Below, in pieces: positions 19,400 to 28,690 of a DNA stretch of 64,000 bases. The notes under the pieces are model-generated. The model worked only from the letters and a program-made list of their open reading frames with translations, made no database searches and had not been told where the DNA came from. Both the position numbers and the translations under genes were made by a program. Positions within the stretch are counted from its first letter, which is position 1; every line of letters starts with the position of its first letter. Source of the DNA: Jeotgalicoccus coquinae (lineage in GTDB: Bacteria; Bacillota; Bacilli; Staphylococcales; Salinicoccaceae). The DNA is taken from assembly GCF_014207425.1 (NCBI RefSeq), contig NZ_JACHFF010000004.1, forward strand, positions 62,001 through 126,000, read 5' to 3'.

Positions 19400-19703
19400 A
19401 TTCATCATCTTCAAATTCATAGTAATCTTGTAAAATGTCCTTGATACTGTTTCCTTCTTTGGACTGTACGAGTTTAATATTCGTCGTCACATGCTCGCAG
19501 CCTTCATTTGCAAGGTGAGCATTTATCTTTTTAACTAAGTTCAGCAGTTCATCGATACTGCCTTCAACTGTTGTTTCCTGCGGTCCGACGAAATGTGTTA
19601 AGCCGCTGTTCTCAATCAGTTCAATTGCACCTGTCGTATGCGAGTAAACCTGCGCATCGCCCGGGTGGTACGGTAAAACCTGTACACTCATTAAATAGTT
19701 CAT
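19398..19703 (-). CDS. MTH1187-family thiamine-binding protein
   Basis: This protein of about 101 residues belongs to the MTH1187/YkoF-like (UPF0045) family. Recognisable stretches are SVQVLPYHPGDAQVYSH and THFVGPQETTVEGSID. Family members bind thiamine or related ligands in the cytoplasm; the physiological role is unclear. The ATG at 19703 is eight bases from GAGGAG. It is monocistronic. Confidence 0.88.
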   Translation of the reverse strand: MNYLMSVQVLPYHPGDAQVYSHTTGAIELIENSGLTHFVGPQETTVEGSIDELLNLVKKINAHLANEGCEHVTTNIKLVQSKEGNSIKDILQDYYEFEDDE

Positions 19704-19783
19704 CAAAATCTCTCCTCAAATTCTTTTCTGTTACCATTATGATACTATAAATTAAAGAAAACAAATATTTAGAGGTGACCGTT

Positions 19784-19963
19784 ATGTTTAAAGTAAGCAA
19801 AGGTTTGAATATTATATTAATCATCATTGCACTCGGCGCAATTTACTACTTTTCCCGGGATTTCCTGAGTGCTTCATGGAATATTCCGTTAGTCATCCTG
19901 CTGCTCGTTCTCGGTGCAGCATCGATTATTTCAATCATTAAAAGAGAAGAACCGGAAGACTAG
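19784..19963 (+). CDS. 59-residue two-helix membrane protein
   Basis: It reads MFKVSKGLNIILIIIALGAI, then a second helix (PLVILLLVLGAASIISII) and the acidic tail KREEPED. AGAGGTGA lies just before the ATG. Its stop overlaps that of the converging CapA gene (CTAG at 19960-19963). Function is unknown. Confidence 0.72.
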   Translation: MFKVSKGLNIILIIIALGAIYYFSRDFLSASWNIPLVILLLVLGAASIISIIKREEPED

Positions 19964-21078
19964 TCAAGATACGGCACAAAATCGACCTGTTCACTGTACG
20001 ATGTCATATGTTCTTCGACATCACCGTACACATCATCCATCCCCATATCCGCTAAAGGATGAAGATAAAAGTCTTCATACTCATTGCTGTCGACATAAGT
20101 CGGCATAAAGCGCACCGCTCCGATATCTGTTTCACCGCCGGACTGTTCAACATTCACTTCGAGAATACCGCCGAGGCGTGTATTCAATGACTGCTGGGCG
20201 CTGAAGAAGTTCGACATCGAGTATGCAATTACCGCTTCAGAGCCGTCTGCGCGCTCGTAGTGCTCAATCGGCTGCAGTGTGTGCGGGTGCGAGCCGACAA
20301 TAATATCGGCGCCTGCATCTGCCATCGTGCGGTATTCGGGCACATGTTCTTCACGCGGGAACTCATCATACTCCACACCCTGGTGGTAGCTGACAATCAG
20401 CACATCAACTTTCTCTCTCAGCGCTTCAATATCCGATAATATTCTCGGCATATCAATAATATTTACCAGATACTCCTGTCCTTCAGGCACAGGTATCCCA
20501 TTCGTTCCGTAAGTATATGCTAAAAATCCGACATCAATGCCGTTAACTGTAAATATTCTGTCGCGTTCCATATCTTCCGGGCTGATATTTGCCCCGACAT
20601 AATCAATACCGCGTTCAGTTAAGTTTTCAGCTGTTGCGAGCACGCCGTCAGTACTGCGGTCAAGCGTATGGTTATTCGCAAAATTCACGATATCCGCATC
20701 GAAATAACTCAGCAGATCGGCCACTTCTTCCGGCGCGTTAAACGTCGGATAGCCGCTTAAACCAAGCTCTTCCCCGCCGATTGGTGTTTCCTGGTTCATA
20801 AACACCAGATCCTGCTGCTGCAGGTACGGTGCAACATTTTCAACACGCGATTCGAAGTCGTAGCCGTCCTCTGTCCGGACATCTTCATATAAATAATCGT
20901 GAATCAGAATATCCCCTGTTGCAGCAAAAGTAAATGAACTTTCCAGATACCTGCTTAAATTATCGAAGAACAGCTCTTTATCAATCTGTTTAAATTCCTT
21001 CTGTTCTGCTGTGAACTGTTCATCATCAGAACCTGAAAATAAATTCAAAAACATTAATACCGATAAAATAATTTTCAT
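19960..21078 (-). CDS. CapA-family metallophosphatase-like protein
   Basis: This protein of about 372 residues has a short hydrophobic N terminus, then the CapA/PgsA fold of the calcineurin superfamily: AATGDILIHD, MNQETPIGG, NFANNHTLDRS, VSYHQGVE and IVGSHPHTLQ. CapA proteins take part in poly-gamma-glutamate or capsule export in some bacilli, but many standalone members have unknown roles, and no pgsBC genes are nearby. The start MKIILSV follows GGGGTGA by five bases. It is the last gene of an operon with the M23 peptidase and siderophore-type binding protein. Confidence 0.88.
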   Translation of the reverse strand: MKIILSVLMFLNLFSGSDDEQFTAEQKEFKQIDKELFFDNLSRYLESSFTFAATGDILIHDYLYEDVRTEDGYDFESRVENVAPYLQQQDLVFMNQETPIGGEELGLSGYPTFNAPEEVADLLSYFDADIVNFANNHTLDRSTDGVLATAENLTERGIDYVGANISPEDMERDRIFTVNGIDVGFLAYTYGTNGIPVPEGQEYLVNIIDMPRILSDIEALREKVDVLIVSYHQGVEYDEFPREEHVPEYRTMADAGADIIVGSHPHTLQPIEHYERADGSEAVIAYSMSNFFSAQQSLNTRLGGILEVNVEQSGGETDIGAVRFMPTYVDSNEYEDFYLHPLADMGMDDVYGDVEEHMTSYSEQVDFVPYLD

Positions 21079-21079
21079 A

Positions 21080-21952
21080 TTATTCACCCCGTAAAGTATC
21101 TCCCTGTTTTGGTTCAAATTTCAATTCTTCAAAACGTATGCGTATCGACAGTGCTTTTTCCGGTACCGGTGCATCCATTACGTGAAAGTGCAGGTGCGGT
21201 GTATCGCTTGCACCGCTGTTGCCGCATTCTGCGATAATGTCACCCGGCCGCACTGATTCTCCTTCATCCACTAAAATCGAACCGGCTTTTAAATGTGCCA
21301 GCAGTGAATACTCATTTTCAGCATGTCTGATTACAATCGCATTGCCCTGCGGTTCTTCCATATTCATCGAAAACGGTGCATTATCTGCAATGCCGTCATA
21401 CACTTTAACGACTGTCCCGGCGCCAGGAGCAGTGACCGCTTCACCATAACTGTAATGATCAGTTAAGCGGCGTCCATCGCCGTCATACGGTCTGCCGTCT
21501 TTTTTAATGATAAAATCATAGGCATAGCGCTGGGATGAATGCGGATAATGGTAGTTCCAAAAACTGTTGTCTCCGCCCCACAGTACAAACCATTCCGCTC
21601 TGAACGGCAGCACGTATTCTTTCTCAGTATAAACTTCGTCGGTCTCAAATTTTTCAAACATACCGAACTGCAGCCCGACGATATCGCGTTCGATTGAAAA
21701 TGCCGCGGTAATCATGCGCATCGTCTGATAATCAACATAGCTGTAGCGCTGCACTGCCGGTTCAAGCTGATTATGCTTAAACAGTTTAAAATCACCGGTG
21801 CCTTCATGAAATTGTCCCGCTTCTCTTTTAAACTGTTCAAGCGGCATAACGTCCTGATAGCCTTTTAACGTTTGAGAGTATATTTCTTCAAACTTTCCCT
21901 GGGTAAAATACATACCAAGTTCTTCCGGATAAATTACTGACACTTTACTCAC
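21080..21952 (-). CDS. M23-family metallopeptidase without a visible signal peptide
   Basis: This 290-residue protein has an N-terminal DUF3887-like segment (about residues 15-110) and a C-terminal LytM/M23 domain. The metal motifs are QRYAYDFI (Asp) and PHLHFHVM (HxH), with the lysostaphin-type beta core between (GNAIVIRHAENEYSLLAHL). M23 enzymes cut peptide cross-bridges in peptidoglycan outside the cell, yet no leader or lipobox is seen. The start is GTG at 21952, overlapping the upstream stop; GTG at 21943 is an alternative. Neither adds a signal. Confidence 0.85.
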   Translation of the reverse strand: MSKVSVIYPEELGMYFTQGKFEEIYSQTLKGYQDVMPLEQFKREAGQFHEGTGDFKLFKHNQLEPAVQRYSYVDYQTMRMITAAFSIERDIVGLQFGMFEKFETDEVYTEKEYVLPFRAEWFVLWGGDNSFWNYHYPHSSQRYAYDFIIKKDGRPYDGDGRRLTDHYSYGEAVTAPGAGTVVKVYDGIADNAPFSMNMEEPQGNAIVIRHAENEYSLLAHLKAGSILVDEGESVRPGDIIAECGNSGASDTPHLHFHVMDAPVPEKALSIRIRFEELKFEPKQGDTLRGE

Positions 21953-22877
21953 CCGCTTCGTTAATTTTTTTAACTATATATTCCGTCTGTTTTCTGACAG
22001 AAATTAAGTCATTCGTAATATAATCATCTTTGTTTAATAAAATAACCTGTTCAACCGGGATACCGAGCATCTCTGCAAACTGTTCCTGCAGTGCCGTATT
22101 ATCCGGGTTCGCTGTATTTACAAACATATAATCTGTTTCAAATGCGTTAAAATCTTCCGGCTGTTTTACATCGAATAAATTCTCTTCGAGATCGCTCTTT
22201 GCATTGCTGTCCATCCGGAAGCCGAGCACATCGTAAACTGCTTCTGTTCCATAACTCATATATTCATTATATAAAAGATAGCCGTCTTCATGTTCCACAG
22301 CGACAAGCGCCTGTTTATCGTCAACCTGTTCATTCAGTTCACGTTTCAGCACAGTCGTCTCCGCCTCCCACTCGTCACCGATTCTGTTGGCTTCATCTTC
22401 TTTATTTAAGATGACGCCTAAATAATACAGCTGCGTCAAATACGCACGCGGGCTGAACGGGCTCATGATTCCCGATGAATAAGTAATTCTGATTGCAGGT
22501 GCAATTTTTTGATATTCTTCAAAATACTCATCCGGCGAATATGTCACAATCAGGTCGGGATTAATCTCTTTAAGCGAATCAATGTCCCCCGGTTCCAGAT
22601 ACGTTACATCGGCACCGAAAGCATCTTCCACCGTACTGTTATTTTCCAGCCCGCTATTGACACCGCTTACATCAAATCCCAGTAAAGCAGCGTTTCCGGC
22701 ATCAATCGTACGGAAGAGCACAATGTTTTTTGGTTCTGAAGGTACATCAATTTCACTCGTGTCCTCAGTAGTAATACGTCTTGTTTCCCCATCATCTGAT
22801 ACATCAATTTCTCTGAAGCTGGAACAGCCTGTCAGTATAAGCACAGCCGTCAGCAGCATAATTATTTTAAGTTTCAT
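21945..22877 (-). CDS. iron-siderophore-type ABC transporter substrate-binding lipoprotein
   Basis: This 310-residue lipoprotein (lipobox LTGC, Cys18) has the FecB/TroA-like type III binding fold: KNIVLFRTIDAGNAALLGFD, then INPDLIVTYSPDEYFEEYQKIAP. It presumably binds a ferric siderophore or haem. No permease or ATPase genes adjoin it; the following genes encode an M23 peptidase and a CapA-like protein. A TATAAT -10 lies upstream but I see no Fur box. The start is the Met that begins the signal peptide. Confidence 0.88.
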   Translation of the reverse strand: MKLKIIMLLTAVLILTGCSSFREIDVSDDGETRRITTEDTSEIDVPSEPKNIVLFRTIDAGNAALLGFDVSGVNSGLENNSTVEDAFGADVTYLEPGDIDSLKEINPDLIVTYSPDEYFEEYQKIAPAIRITYSSGIMSPFSPRAYLTQLYYLGVILNKEDEANRIGDEWEAETTVLKRELNEQVDDKQALVAVEHEDGYLLYNEYMSYGTEAVYDVLGFRMDSNAKSDLEENLFDVKQPEDFNAFETDYMFVNTANPDNTALQEQFAEMLGIPVEQVILLNKDDYITNDLISVRKQTEYIVKKINEAGE

Positions 22878-22920
22878 CTCGTCACCTTCACTATTGATAC
22901 CGTCATTATACACATAAAAA

Positions 22921-22941
22921 AAGCCGGGGGATACCCGGCTT
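22921..22941 (-). terminator. terminator of the PH-domain gene
   Basis: The stem AAGCCGGG/CCCGGCTT with a short loop is followed on the minus strand by seven T, nine bases after the stop of the 22950-23327 gene. Confidence 0.9.
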
Positions 22942-22949
22942 TTTCTTCT

Positions 22950-23327
22950 TTAAGCAAGCGCTTTTTTTTCTGCAGCGTGCTGTGCTTTGTATTTATAATA
23001 GAATTCTAGAAACTTATCAAGTTTCCCTTCCGATATGCTTTTAACGCTGATAAGTAATTTATCGTTCTCCCAGATGTGGAGAATATGGCCCACCATCAGC
23101 AGTTCCTCTACTGTGACTCTCGTAATCTGATCAAAACTTATTTCTTCAATGCATACTAAATCATGGTCTTCCAGATTCAGAAATAATCTGTGTGTCGTCG
23201 CAACTAATGATCCGTGGTATGTACTCTTCTCCCCATTAAAATACTCCACTGACCCAACAAGTGCCGGTCCAACTACTTCCTTCGGCAGTAAATTCACACC
23301 TTCAATGTGTTTTAATTTGTTGTACAT
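22950..23327 (-). CDS. PH/GRAM-like domain protein of unknown function
   Basis: This protein of about 125 residues looks like a bacterial pleckstrin-homology or GRAM-type domain: ALVGSVEYFNGEKSTYHGSL, then LVATTHRLFLN, where a TxxRL strand is typical of such folds. It is soluble, without signal. The ATG at 23327 is chosen because the earlier Met overlaps the AAGGGG site. It follows VanZ by about 30 bases and ends at a strong terminator, so it is probably the last gene of the exporter-VanZ unit. Assignment by fold pattern only. Confidence 0.6.
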   Translation of the reverse strand: MYNKLKHIEGVNLLPKEVVGPALVGSVEYFNGEKSTYHGSLVATTHRLFLNLEDHDLVCIEEISFDQITRVTVEELLMVGHILHIWENDKLLISVKSISEGKLDKFLEFYYKYKAQHAAEKKALA

Positions 23328-23358
23328 AGACAACATCCCCTTTTTTAATGTTGGTTAT

Positions 23359-23907
23359 CTATTTACCACCAAAGAGGACGTAATAAACATTTTTAAACTT
23401 CATAAAAATAACTCCGAGTAAAGTTCCGATAATTCCGCCGATGGAATTTAAAATAATATCATCGACACTTGTAATTCTCCCTATCGGAAGCAGGTACTGC
23501 ACCGTTTCGATAAACACCGACATCAGCAGACATATAACTGTTGTCAGCAGTTCTTTTCTGATAAGAACGTACAGAAAAAATGCCGCCGGAATAAACAGGA
23601 CGATATTCATCAGTACACTGTTAATGAGTGCTTCGGTCGTAGCAAAATACCACATATCTTTAATACTCGCGAACGGTGTCAGCTCGACGATATCACTGTC
23701 GTTTGAAGTCGGCATCATCGTTACCAGGAAAATACCGACAAGACTCATCGTCAGACCAATCACCGATAAATATTTAATTTTCTTGGAAATTGAATCCAGC
23801 TGGTATCCATGTTTTACATTGATCATCAGTGTAATGACTGTAATCAGCATAAATATCATAATGAAAATCGGAATAACCGGCTGAAATGCTTCAAATAAAA
23901 TAGCCAT
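23359..23907 (-). CDS. VanZ-like family membrane protein
   Basis: This 182-residue protein has five predicted membrane helices and the VanZ-family core: ELTPFASIKDMW, then LMNIVLFIPAAFFLYVL, VIETVQYLLPIGRITSVDDIILNSIGG split over residues 135-160. VanZ of enterococci gives low-level teicoplanin resistance; the biochemical role of the family is unknown. It starts 14 bases after the ABC exporter stop, so the two are co-transcribed. Confidence 0.9.
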   Translation of the reverse strand: MAILFEAFQPVIPIFIMIFMLITVITLMINVKHGYQLDSISKKIKYLSVIGLTMSLVGIFLVTMMPTSNDSDIVELTPFASIKDMWYFATTEALINSVLMNIVLFIPAAFFLYVLIRKELLTTVICLLMSVFIETVQYLLPIGRITSVDDIILNSIGGIIGTLLGVIFMKFKNVYYVLFGGK

Positions 23908-23921
23908 ATAATATAATGCCT

Positions 23922-25664
23922 CTAATCATCTCCAAATTGCTGTTCTGTAAATGCTTTATATAAATCGTGCGATGCCATCAGTTCTTCATGGGTGCCTTCA
24001 CCTGTTAACTGTCCGCTGTCGATAAAGTATATCTTATCTGAATTTACAATTGTCGACAAACGATGTGCGATAACAAGTACAGTTCTGCCCGACATAAGTT
24101 CATTCAATGCTTCGCCGACATATTTCTCAGACTGCGAGTCGAGACTTGCTGTTGCTTCATCCAGCATTAATATTTTAGGATTGCGTAAAAATGCACGGGC
24201 AATGCCGATACGCTGCCGCTGTCCGCCGGACAGTTTCACACCGCGTTCCCCGACTTCTGTATCAATGCCGTCAGGCAGCTCATTGATGAACTCAGCTGTG
24301 TATGACTGCTCCACTGCACGGGCGATATCCGCGTCCGTATATTCGGATGTCTGCAGACCGTACGTAATATTTTCTTTAATCGTGCCGGATACAACCGCAC
24401 TCTCCTGAGCAACATAACCGATGCCGCTTCTGTATTCGCCAAGCGGAATATTATCGATATTAACACCGTCGACTGCAATCTCTCCGCTCCATACTGAATA
24501 ATAACGTTCAATCAGTGAGAATATTGTAGACTTGCCGCTCCCGCTCGGGCCGACAAATGCGACTTTCTGATTGTTATTCGCATTAAATGAAATATTTTCA
24601 AGTACCGGCGTTTTATCATAACCGAAAGTAACGTTATTAAACTCAAGCGTCTTATATGACAGCTCTTTATGTGACGTGTCGCCCGATTTCTCGTCGTTCA
24701 TTTCCAGAATGCCCATAATGCGTCCTGTCGCACCAAGCGCCTTATTGTACTCGGTAAAGAACATCGCAAACATCGTCATCGGCATAATAATCTGGAATAA
24801 ATAAAGAAGAAATGCAACGAGCGTACCGATTGTCATCGTGCCGTCGGCAACTCTTAAGCCGCCGTATCCAATAACGAGTATAATGACAAACATCATAATC
24901 GTAGACATGATTGGCGACAGCAGTGCATTAATTGCTGCTTCCTTCATACCGTATTTATAAAGCTGGTTAATACCCTGACGTCCTTTTTGCTGTTCATAGC
25001 GTTCTGCATTAAATGATTTCATCAGACGGATTTCACTCAGTGTTTCCTGAATGGCTCCTGTAAATGTTGCTGTTTCATCCTGCAGTTTCCTGGAAACTTT
25101 ACGCATGCGGCTGCCGAGCGGGATAATTACCCCTATCGACACCGGCAGCGACACGAACATAATCAGTGTCAGTTTCCAGTCAAGGAAGAACAGAATTACA
25201 ACCGATCCCGCAACGCTCAGCACCCCGCTGATTAATTGAGGGAAATGACTCGTAATCAGATTCTGAATAATGCTCGTATCATTAACGACGCGGCTGACTG
25301 ACTCGCCGCTTTTCGTTTTATCGAAATAACTGACCGGCAGCTTAAGGAATTTGTCCCAGACAATTTCCCGTAAACTTCTGACGACAGTCTGGCCTATTTT
25401 TGCCAGTATATAATATGAAATACCATCGACGACCGCACTGACTAAAAACACTCCGATAATTAATGCCAGAAGCGGTCCCGTAATTAAATCGGTACTGAAA
25501 CCGTCGATAAACATTTGTGTTAACAGCGGGACTATAAGCGAACCTGCCGTACCAATCAGCGTTAAAAAAACACCTGTAAAGAACAGTCTCTTTTTAACAT
25601 TGGTACTTTTTATTAAACTGATAAACTTTTTAAACGATGCTTTTTCTTCAATATTATTATTCAC
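23922..25664 (-). CDS. ABC exporter, fused permease and ATPase (multidrug/lipid type)
   Basis: This half-transporter of about 580 residues has an N-terminal six-helix ABC1 membrane domain (about 20-310) and a C-terminal ATPase. The ATPase has Walker A VGPSGSGKSTIFS, Q-loop YVAQESAVV, signature LSGGQRQR, Walker B LMLDEATASLD and the H-loop IAHRLSTI. It resembles BmrA/LmrA-type exporters that work as homodimers. The likely start is GTG at 25664, seven bases from GGAGGGG; a TTG two codons earlier is possible. VanZ follows in the same operon. Confidence 0.93.
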   Translation of the reverse strand: MNNNIEEKASFKKFISLIKSTNVKKRLFFTGVFLTLIGTAGSLIVPLLTQMFIDGFSTDLITGPLLALIIGVFLVSAVVDGISYYILAKIGQTVVRSLREIVWDKFLKLPVSYFDKTKSGESVSRVVNDTSIIQNLITSHFPQLISGVLSVAGSVVILFFLDWKLTLIMFVSLPVSIGVIIPLGSRMRKVSRKLQDETATFTGAIQETLSEIRLMKSFNAERYEQQKGRQGINQLYKYGMKEAAINALLSPIMSTIMMFVIILVIGYGGLRVADGTMTIGTLVAFLLYLFQIIMPMTMFAMFFTEYNKALGATGRIMGILEMNDEKSGDTSHKELSYKTLEFNNVTFGYDKTPVLENISFNANNNQKVAFVGPSGSGKSTIFSLIERYYSVWSGEIAVDGVNIDNIPLGEYRSGIGYVAQESAVVSGTIKENITYGLQTSEYTDADIARAVEQSYTAEFINELPDGIDTEVGERGVKLSGGQRQRIGIARAFLRNPKILMLDEATASLDSQSEKYVGEALNELMSGRTVLVIAHRLSTIVNSDKIYFIDSGQLTGEGTHEELMASHDLYKAFTEQQFGDD

Positions 25665-25762
25665 ATTCAAGCCCCTCCCGTAAATCCATCTTTCATTATA
25701 ACGATTTTTATGTATTTAAGCATTATGGTAAAATTAATTTAACAAAGTTAAGGGGGAATATT

Positions 25763-26662
25763 ATGGCTCTGGAAATTACAGACATCACAAAAGTGTTCGG
25801 CGAGCAGACAGCAGTGGATTCAATTAACATCAATGTACCGTCAGGCAGCATGTACGGCTTCCTCGGCGGCAACGGTGCCGGAAAGACAACTACATTCCGC
25901 ATGATTCTTAAGCTCCTCACACCAACATCGGGTTCCATTTTATACAACGGGGAGGCAATCGGTTATCATCTGACGGATAAAATCGGCTACCTCCCGGAAG
26001 AACGCGGCCTTCATCCTAAATTAAAAGTATCGGAACAGGTGCTTTATTTAGCTGAATTAAAAGGCATGTCCAAAAAAGAAGCGAACAAGTCACTTGATTA
26101 CTGGCTTGATCGTTTTAAAGTTACGGAAAACAAGCATAAGAAAATCGAGAAGTTGTCCAAAGGAAACCAGCAGAAAATCCAGTTGATTGCCTCTATTATT
26201 CATAATCCCGAGCTGATCATTTTGGACGAGCCGTTCAGCGGGCTCGATCCGATAAACGTTGAAATGCTGAAAGATGCTGTAAAAGATTTAAATTCACAGG
26301 GCTCTACTATTATATTCAGTACCCACCGCATGGAACATGTTGAAGAGCTGTGCGAAGAACTCTGCATACTCGACCGGGGCAGGCAGATTGTCAGCGGCAA
26401 TATTGACCAGATTAAAAGAGACTTCGGCCAGAAAGAAGTCATAATTGAAGGAGAACACGATATCTCATTCATCAAAGATATGCCGGGTGTCCTTGATATG
26501 AAGCAGGTCAGAAATAAATACATCATTAAAATTGCCGAAGAGAAATATGCTGAAGATATTTATAACCGCATTACGGATATCGGGTTCTTTAAAAAGTTCC
26601 AGGTAAACGAGCCATCATTAAATGATATCTTCATCGCGAAAGTAGGCCGTGACTATGAGTAA
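25763..26662 (+). CDS. ABC transporter ATP-binding protein (NatA/YhaQ type)
   Basis: This 299-residue ATPase has Walker A GGNGAGKTTTFRMI, signature KLSKGNQQKIQ, Walker B LIILDEPFSGLDP and H-loop STHRMEHVE, followed by a C-terminal domain of about 80 residues (DUF4162-like). It powers the permease encoded by the next, overlapping gene. The closest remembered type is the YhaQP/NatAB group of sodium or drug exporters. AGGGGGA precedes the ATG; the gene is divergent from the exporter at 25664. Confidence 0.93.
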   Translation: MALEITDITKVFGEQTAVDSININVPSGSMYGFLGGNGAGKTTTFRMILKLLTPTSGSILYNGEAIGYHLTDKIGYLPEERGLHPKLKVSEQVLYLAELKGMSKKEANKSLDYWLDRFKVTENKHKKIEKLSKGNQQKIQLIASIIHNPELIILDEPFSGLDPINVEMLKDAVKDLNSQGSTIIFSTHRMEHVEELCEELCILDRGRQIVSGNIDQIKRDFGQKEVIIEGEHDISFIKDMPGVLDMKQVRNKYIIKIAEEKYAEDIYNRITDIGFFKKFQVNEPSLNDIFIAKVGRDYE

Positions 26663-27857
26663 ATTTATGACGACATTTAAACTGACGTTCTTTTCAAAGC
26701 TCAAAGCAAAATCTTTTTTAATTACAACGCTGATTATTATTGCAGGGCTGTTTATCGCGTTTAACCTCGATAAAATTATTGACCTGTTCGATTCTGACGA
26801 TGAAGCGTTGACGCTTGAAGTTGAAGCGGATGAATCATTCCTGAGCGCGTTTGAACCGACGCTCCAGTCTTACGATGACACGATTGAAATCGTTGAAGAA
26901 AACGGCGCTGCGGTGCTCGAAGTTGTAAATACCGATCCTCTTGAAGCGGAAATACGGATGGATGAAGATATTTCAGCTTCCCAGGAAGAAAGTATCAGGC
27001 TTGCGTTAAATGAAACAAACCGTGCGTATGTAGTACAGACTCTCGGACTGAGCCAGGAAGAAATCGCTCAGATGTATGCAGAAGTTCCAGTAGAATTTTT
27101 AGTAGCTGCAGGTGATGATTCAGGTGATTTTGAAGCGGCCGATGCCGATGATATGAATGTGCTGAATATGGTTATTTTCTATTTCTCGGTTATTCTGATG
27201 TTCATTATTATTCTGAACTATGCGAGTCAGATTGCGACAGAAATTGCGAATGAGAAATCATCCCGCGTTATTGAAATGATTGTTTCAAGTATCCGTCCGA
27301 CGCAGCACTTAATGGCAAAAGTATTTGCCATGATATCTGTCAGCGTGCTTCAGGTGCTGTTAATTACCGCAGGCGGTCTCGTTGCATTTTATTTCTCGGA
27401 TACATCTGCCCTTCTCGACCAGTTTGGTCTGGAAACAAATGAACAGACAATGAAAATTGTAGTTTACTGCATCATCTATGTCATTTTGGGACTTGTACTC
27501 TATCTGTCAGTGGCAGCGATGCTCGGCTCATTTATAAGCAGAATGGAAGATCTGCAGCAGGGTCTTATGCCGGTTACACTGCTCAGCATGATCGGGTACT
27601 TTATCGCGCTTGGCGGAATGTCTTTCGCAGACCACATTGCTGTAACGATTACGAGTTTCTTCCCGTTCTTTACACCATTCGTCATGCCGCTCCGTCTGCT
27701 CGTGAATGACACAGGGCATGCACCAATGCTGATTGGTATAGCCATTATGGTTGCGACGATTATTATTACTCTCGCACTTGCAGGTTTTGTCTATAAGAGA
27801 AGCGTGCTGTCTACAGAGAGTGGAATTATGAAAAACATTAAACGTATAAGAAAATAG
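26655..27857 (+). CDS. ABC transporter permease (NatB/YhaP type)
   Basis: This 400-residue membrane protein belongs to the ABC2_membrane_3 group. It has one N-terminal helix (about 20-38), an outside domain of about 125 residues rich in Glu and Asp, then five or six helices from residue 170. The typical cytoplasmic segment IATEIANEKSSRVIEMIVSS lies between them. It overlaps the ATPase gene by eight bases. The pair would export a small ion or drug, by analogy to NatAB/YhaQP. A terminator follows. Confidence 0.9.
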   Translation: MSKFMTTFKLTFFSKLKAKSFLITTLIIIAGLFIAFNLDKIIDLFDSDDEALTLEVEADESFLSAFEPTLQSYDDTIEIVEENGAAVLEVVNTDPLEAEIRMDEDISASQEESIRLALNETNRAYVVQTLGLSQEEIAQMYAEVPVEFLVAAGDDSGDFEAADADDMNVLNMVIFYFSVILMFIIILNYASQIATEIANEKSSRVIEMIVSSIRPTQHLMAKVFAMISVSVLQVLLITAGGLVAFYFSDTSALLDQFGLETNEQTMKIVVYCIIYVILGLVLYLSVAAMLGSFISRMEDLQQGLMPVTLLSMIGYFIALGGMSFADHIAVTITSFFPFFTPFVMPLRLLVNDTGHAPMLIGIAIMVATIIITLALAGFVYKRSVLSTESGIMKNIKRIRK

Positions 27858-27870
27858 ACAATGTATAAAC

Positions 27871-27899
27871 ATCCCCTTCATTAATCATGTGAAGGGGAT
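27871..27899 (+). terminator. terminator of the NatAB-like operon
   Basis: The 10-bp stem ATCCCCTTCA/TGAAGGGGAT with a 9-base loop is followed by TATTTCATT. Confidence 0.85.
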
Positions 27900-28009
27900 T
27901 ATTTCATTATAAAATGCATTTTTGTGCAGTAAATTACTTAAAAATTAATTTCTTTTTATTTTTAAAATATGCACTTATTTTATCCTGAAAAAATAATATG
28001 AAATAGTCA

Positions 28010-28037
28010 TTGACAAAGCATTGTAATGTTGTATCAT
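28010..28037 (+). promoter_or_regulatory. sigma-A promoter of the DUF6176 gene
   Basis: A consensus -35 TTGACA (28010-28015) with a 16-base spacer precedes TATCAT (28032-28037), about 30 bases before the ATG and in AT-rich flanks. Confidence 0.8.
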
Positions 28038-28068
28038 GATGTAGACGAAAAACAAAGGAGTCCTGAAT

Positions 28069-28434
28069 ATGCAAGTAGAATTAACAAGATTTAGGGTGAA
28101 AAAAGGTAAAGAAGAATTAGTCGATCAATGGATGGAATTCCTAAATGAGCATATGAACGATGCGCTTCTTACACTGGATGGCGAGAAAATGTTTGTTGAG
28201 ACAATAATGAGAGACACTATGGGTCAGCACGATTATCTTTACTGGTATTCTATTCAGGCAGATGACGGCGACTCCAACTCTGAAACAGAAAGATGCATCG
28301 ATTCGAAACATCTCGATTATTTCCATAAATGTATCGACATCACATACCGCCCGAAAAACTTAAAAACAGAAGTTGTGATGATTCCCCAGAGAATCAAAAA
28401 ACAAATCGAAGCAGCGGCGAAAGAAGAAGCTTAA
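28069..28434 (+). CDS. DUF6176 family protein
   Basis: This 121-residue soluble protein starts MQVELTRFRVKKGKEELVDQW and contains HDYLYWYSIQ, the pattern of the DUF6176 (dimeric alpha/beta barrel-like) family common in staphylococci. No function is known. It stands alone with its own promoter and terminator and has an AAAGGAGT ribosome site. Confidence 0.85.
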   Translation: MQVELTRFRVKKGKEELVDQWMEFLNEHMNDALLTLDGEKMFVETIMRDTMGQHDYLYWYSIQADDGDSNSETERCIDSKHLDYFHKCIDITYRPKNLKTEVVMIPQRIKKQIEAAAKEEA

Positions 28435-28465
28435 TAAATTTAAAAATAAGTCAAAAATGTATAAA

Positions 28466-28501
28466 ACGGCACTGAAATCTAATTTTAGAATTCAGTGCCG
28501 T
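28466..28501. terminator. bidirectional terminator between DUF6176 and the 59-codon gene
   Basis: The arms ACGGCACTGAA and TTCAGTGCCGT form an 11-bp stem with T-rich flanks on both strands; the two genes converge on it. Confidence 0.9.
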
Positions 28502-28505
28502 TATT

Positions 28506-28685
28506 TTAATTCCTGTTCTTTTCTTCATCTTTAAGTGATTTCACACTTATGAAAATATAATACCCTGCAAAAACTGCTGCGATTATTTGCAGGAACCAGT
28601 TCACTTCGACCATCGTATTCGCGATGATTAAAAATATGACGAGCATTGCGGCTGTATATATTATCTTCTGTTTATATTCATTCAT
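28506..28685 (-). CDS. 59-residue two-helix membrane protein
   Basis: It reads MNEYKQKIIYTAAMLVIFLI, a short loop, WFLQIIAAVFAGYYIFISV and a charged tail KSLKDEEKNRN. An AGGAG site is nine to ten bases upstream, but it lies inside the hairpin at 28691-28722. It lies downstream of nagB on the same strand. Function is unknown. Confidence 0.7.
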   Translation of the reverse strand: MNEYKQKIIYTAAMLVIFLIIANTMVEVNWFLQIIAAVFAGYYIFISVKSLKDEEKNRN

Positions 28686-28690
28686 ATAAA

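Noticed and set aside
22878-22920. Fur box before the siderophore-type binding protein
   Set aside because: Only a -10-like TATAATGA is present; no 19-base Fur palindrome is visible.
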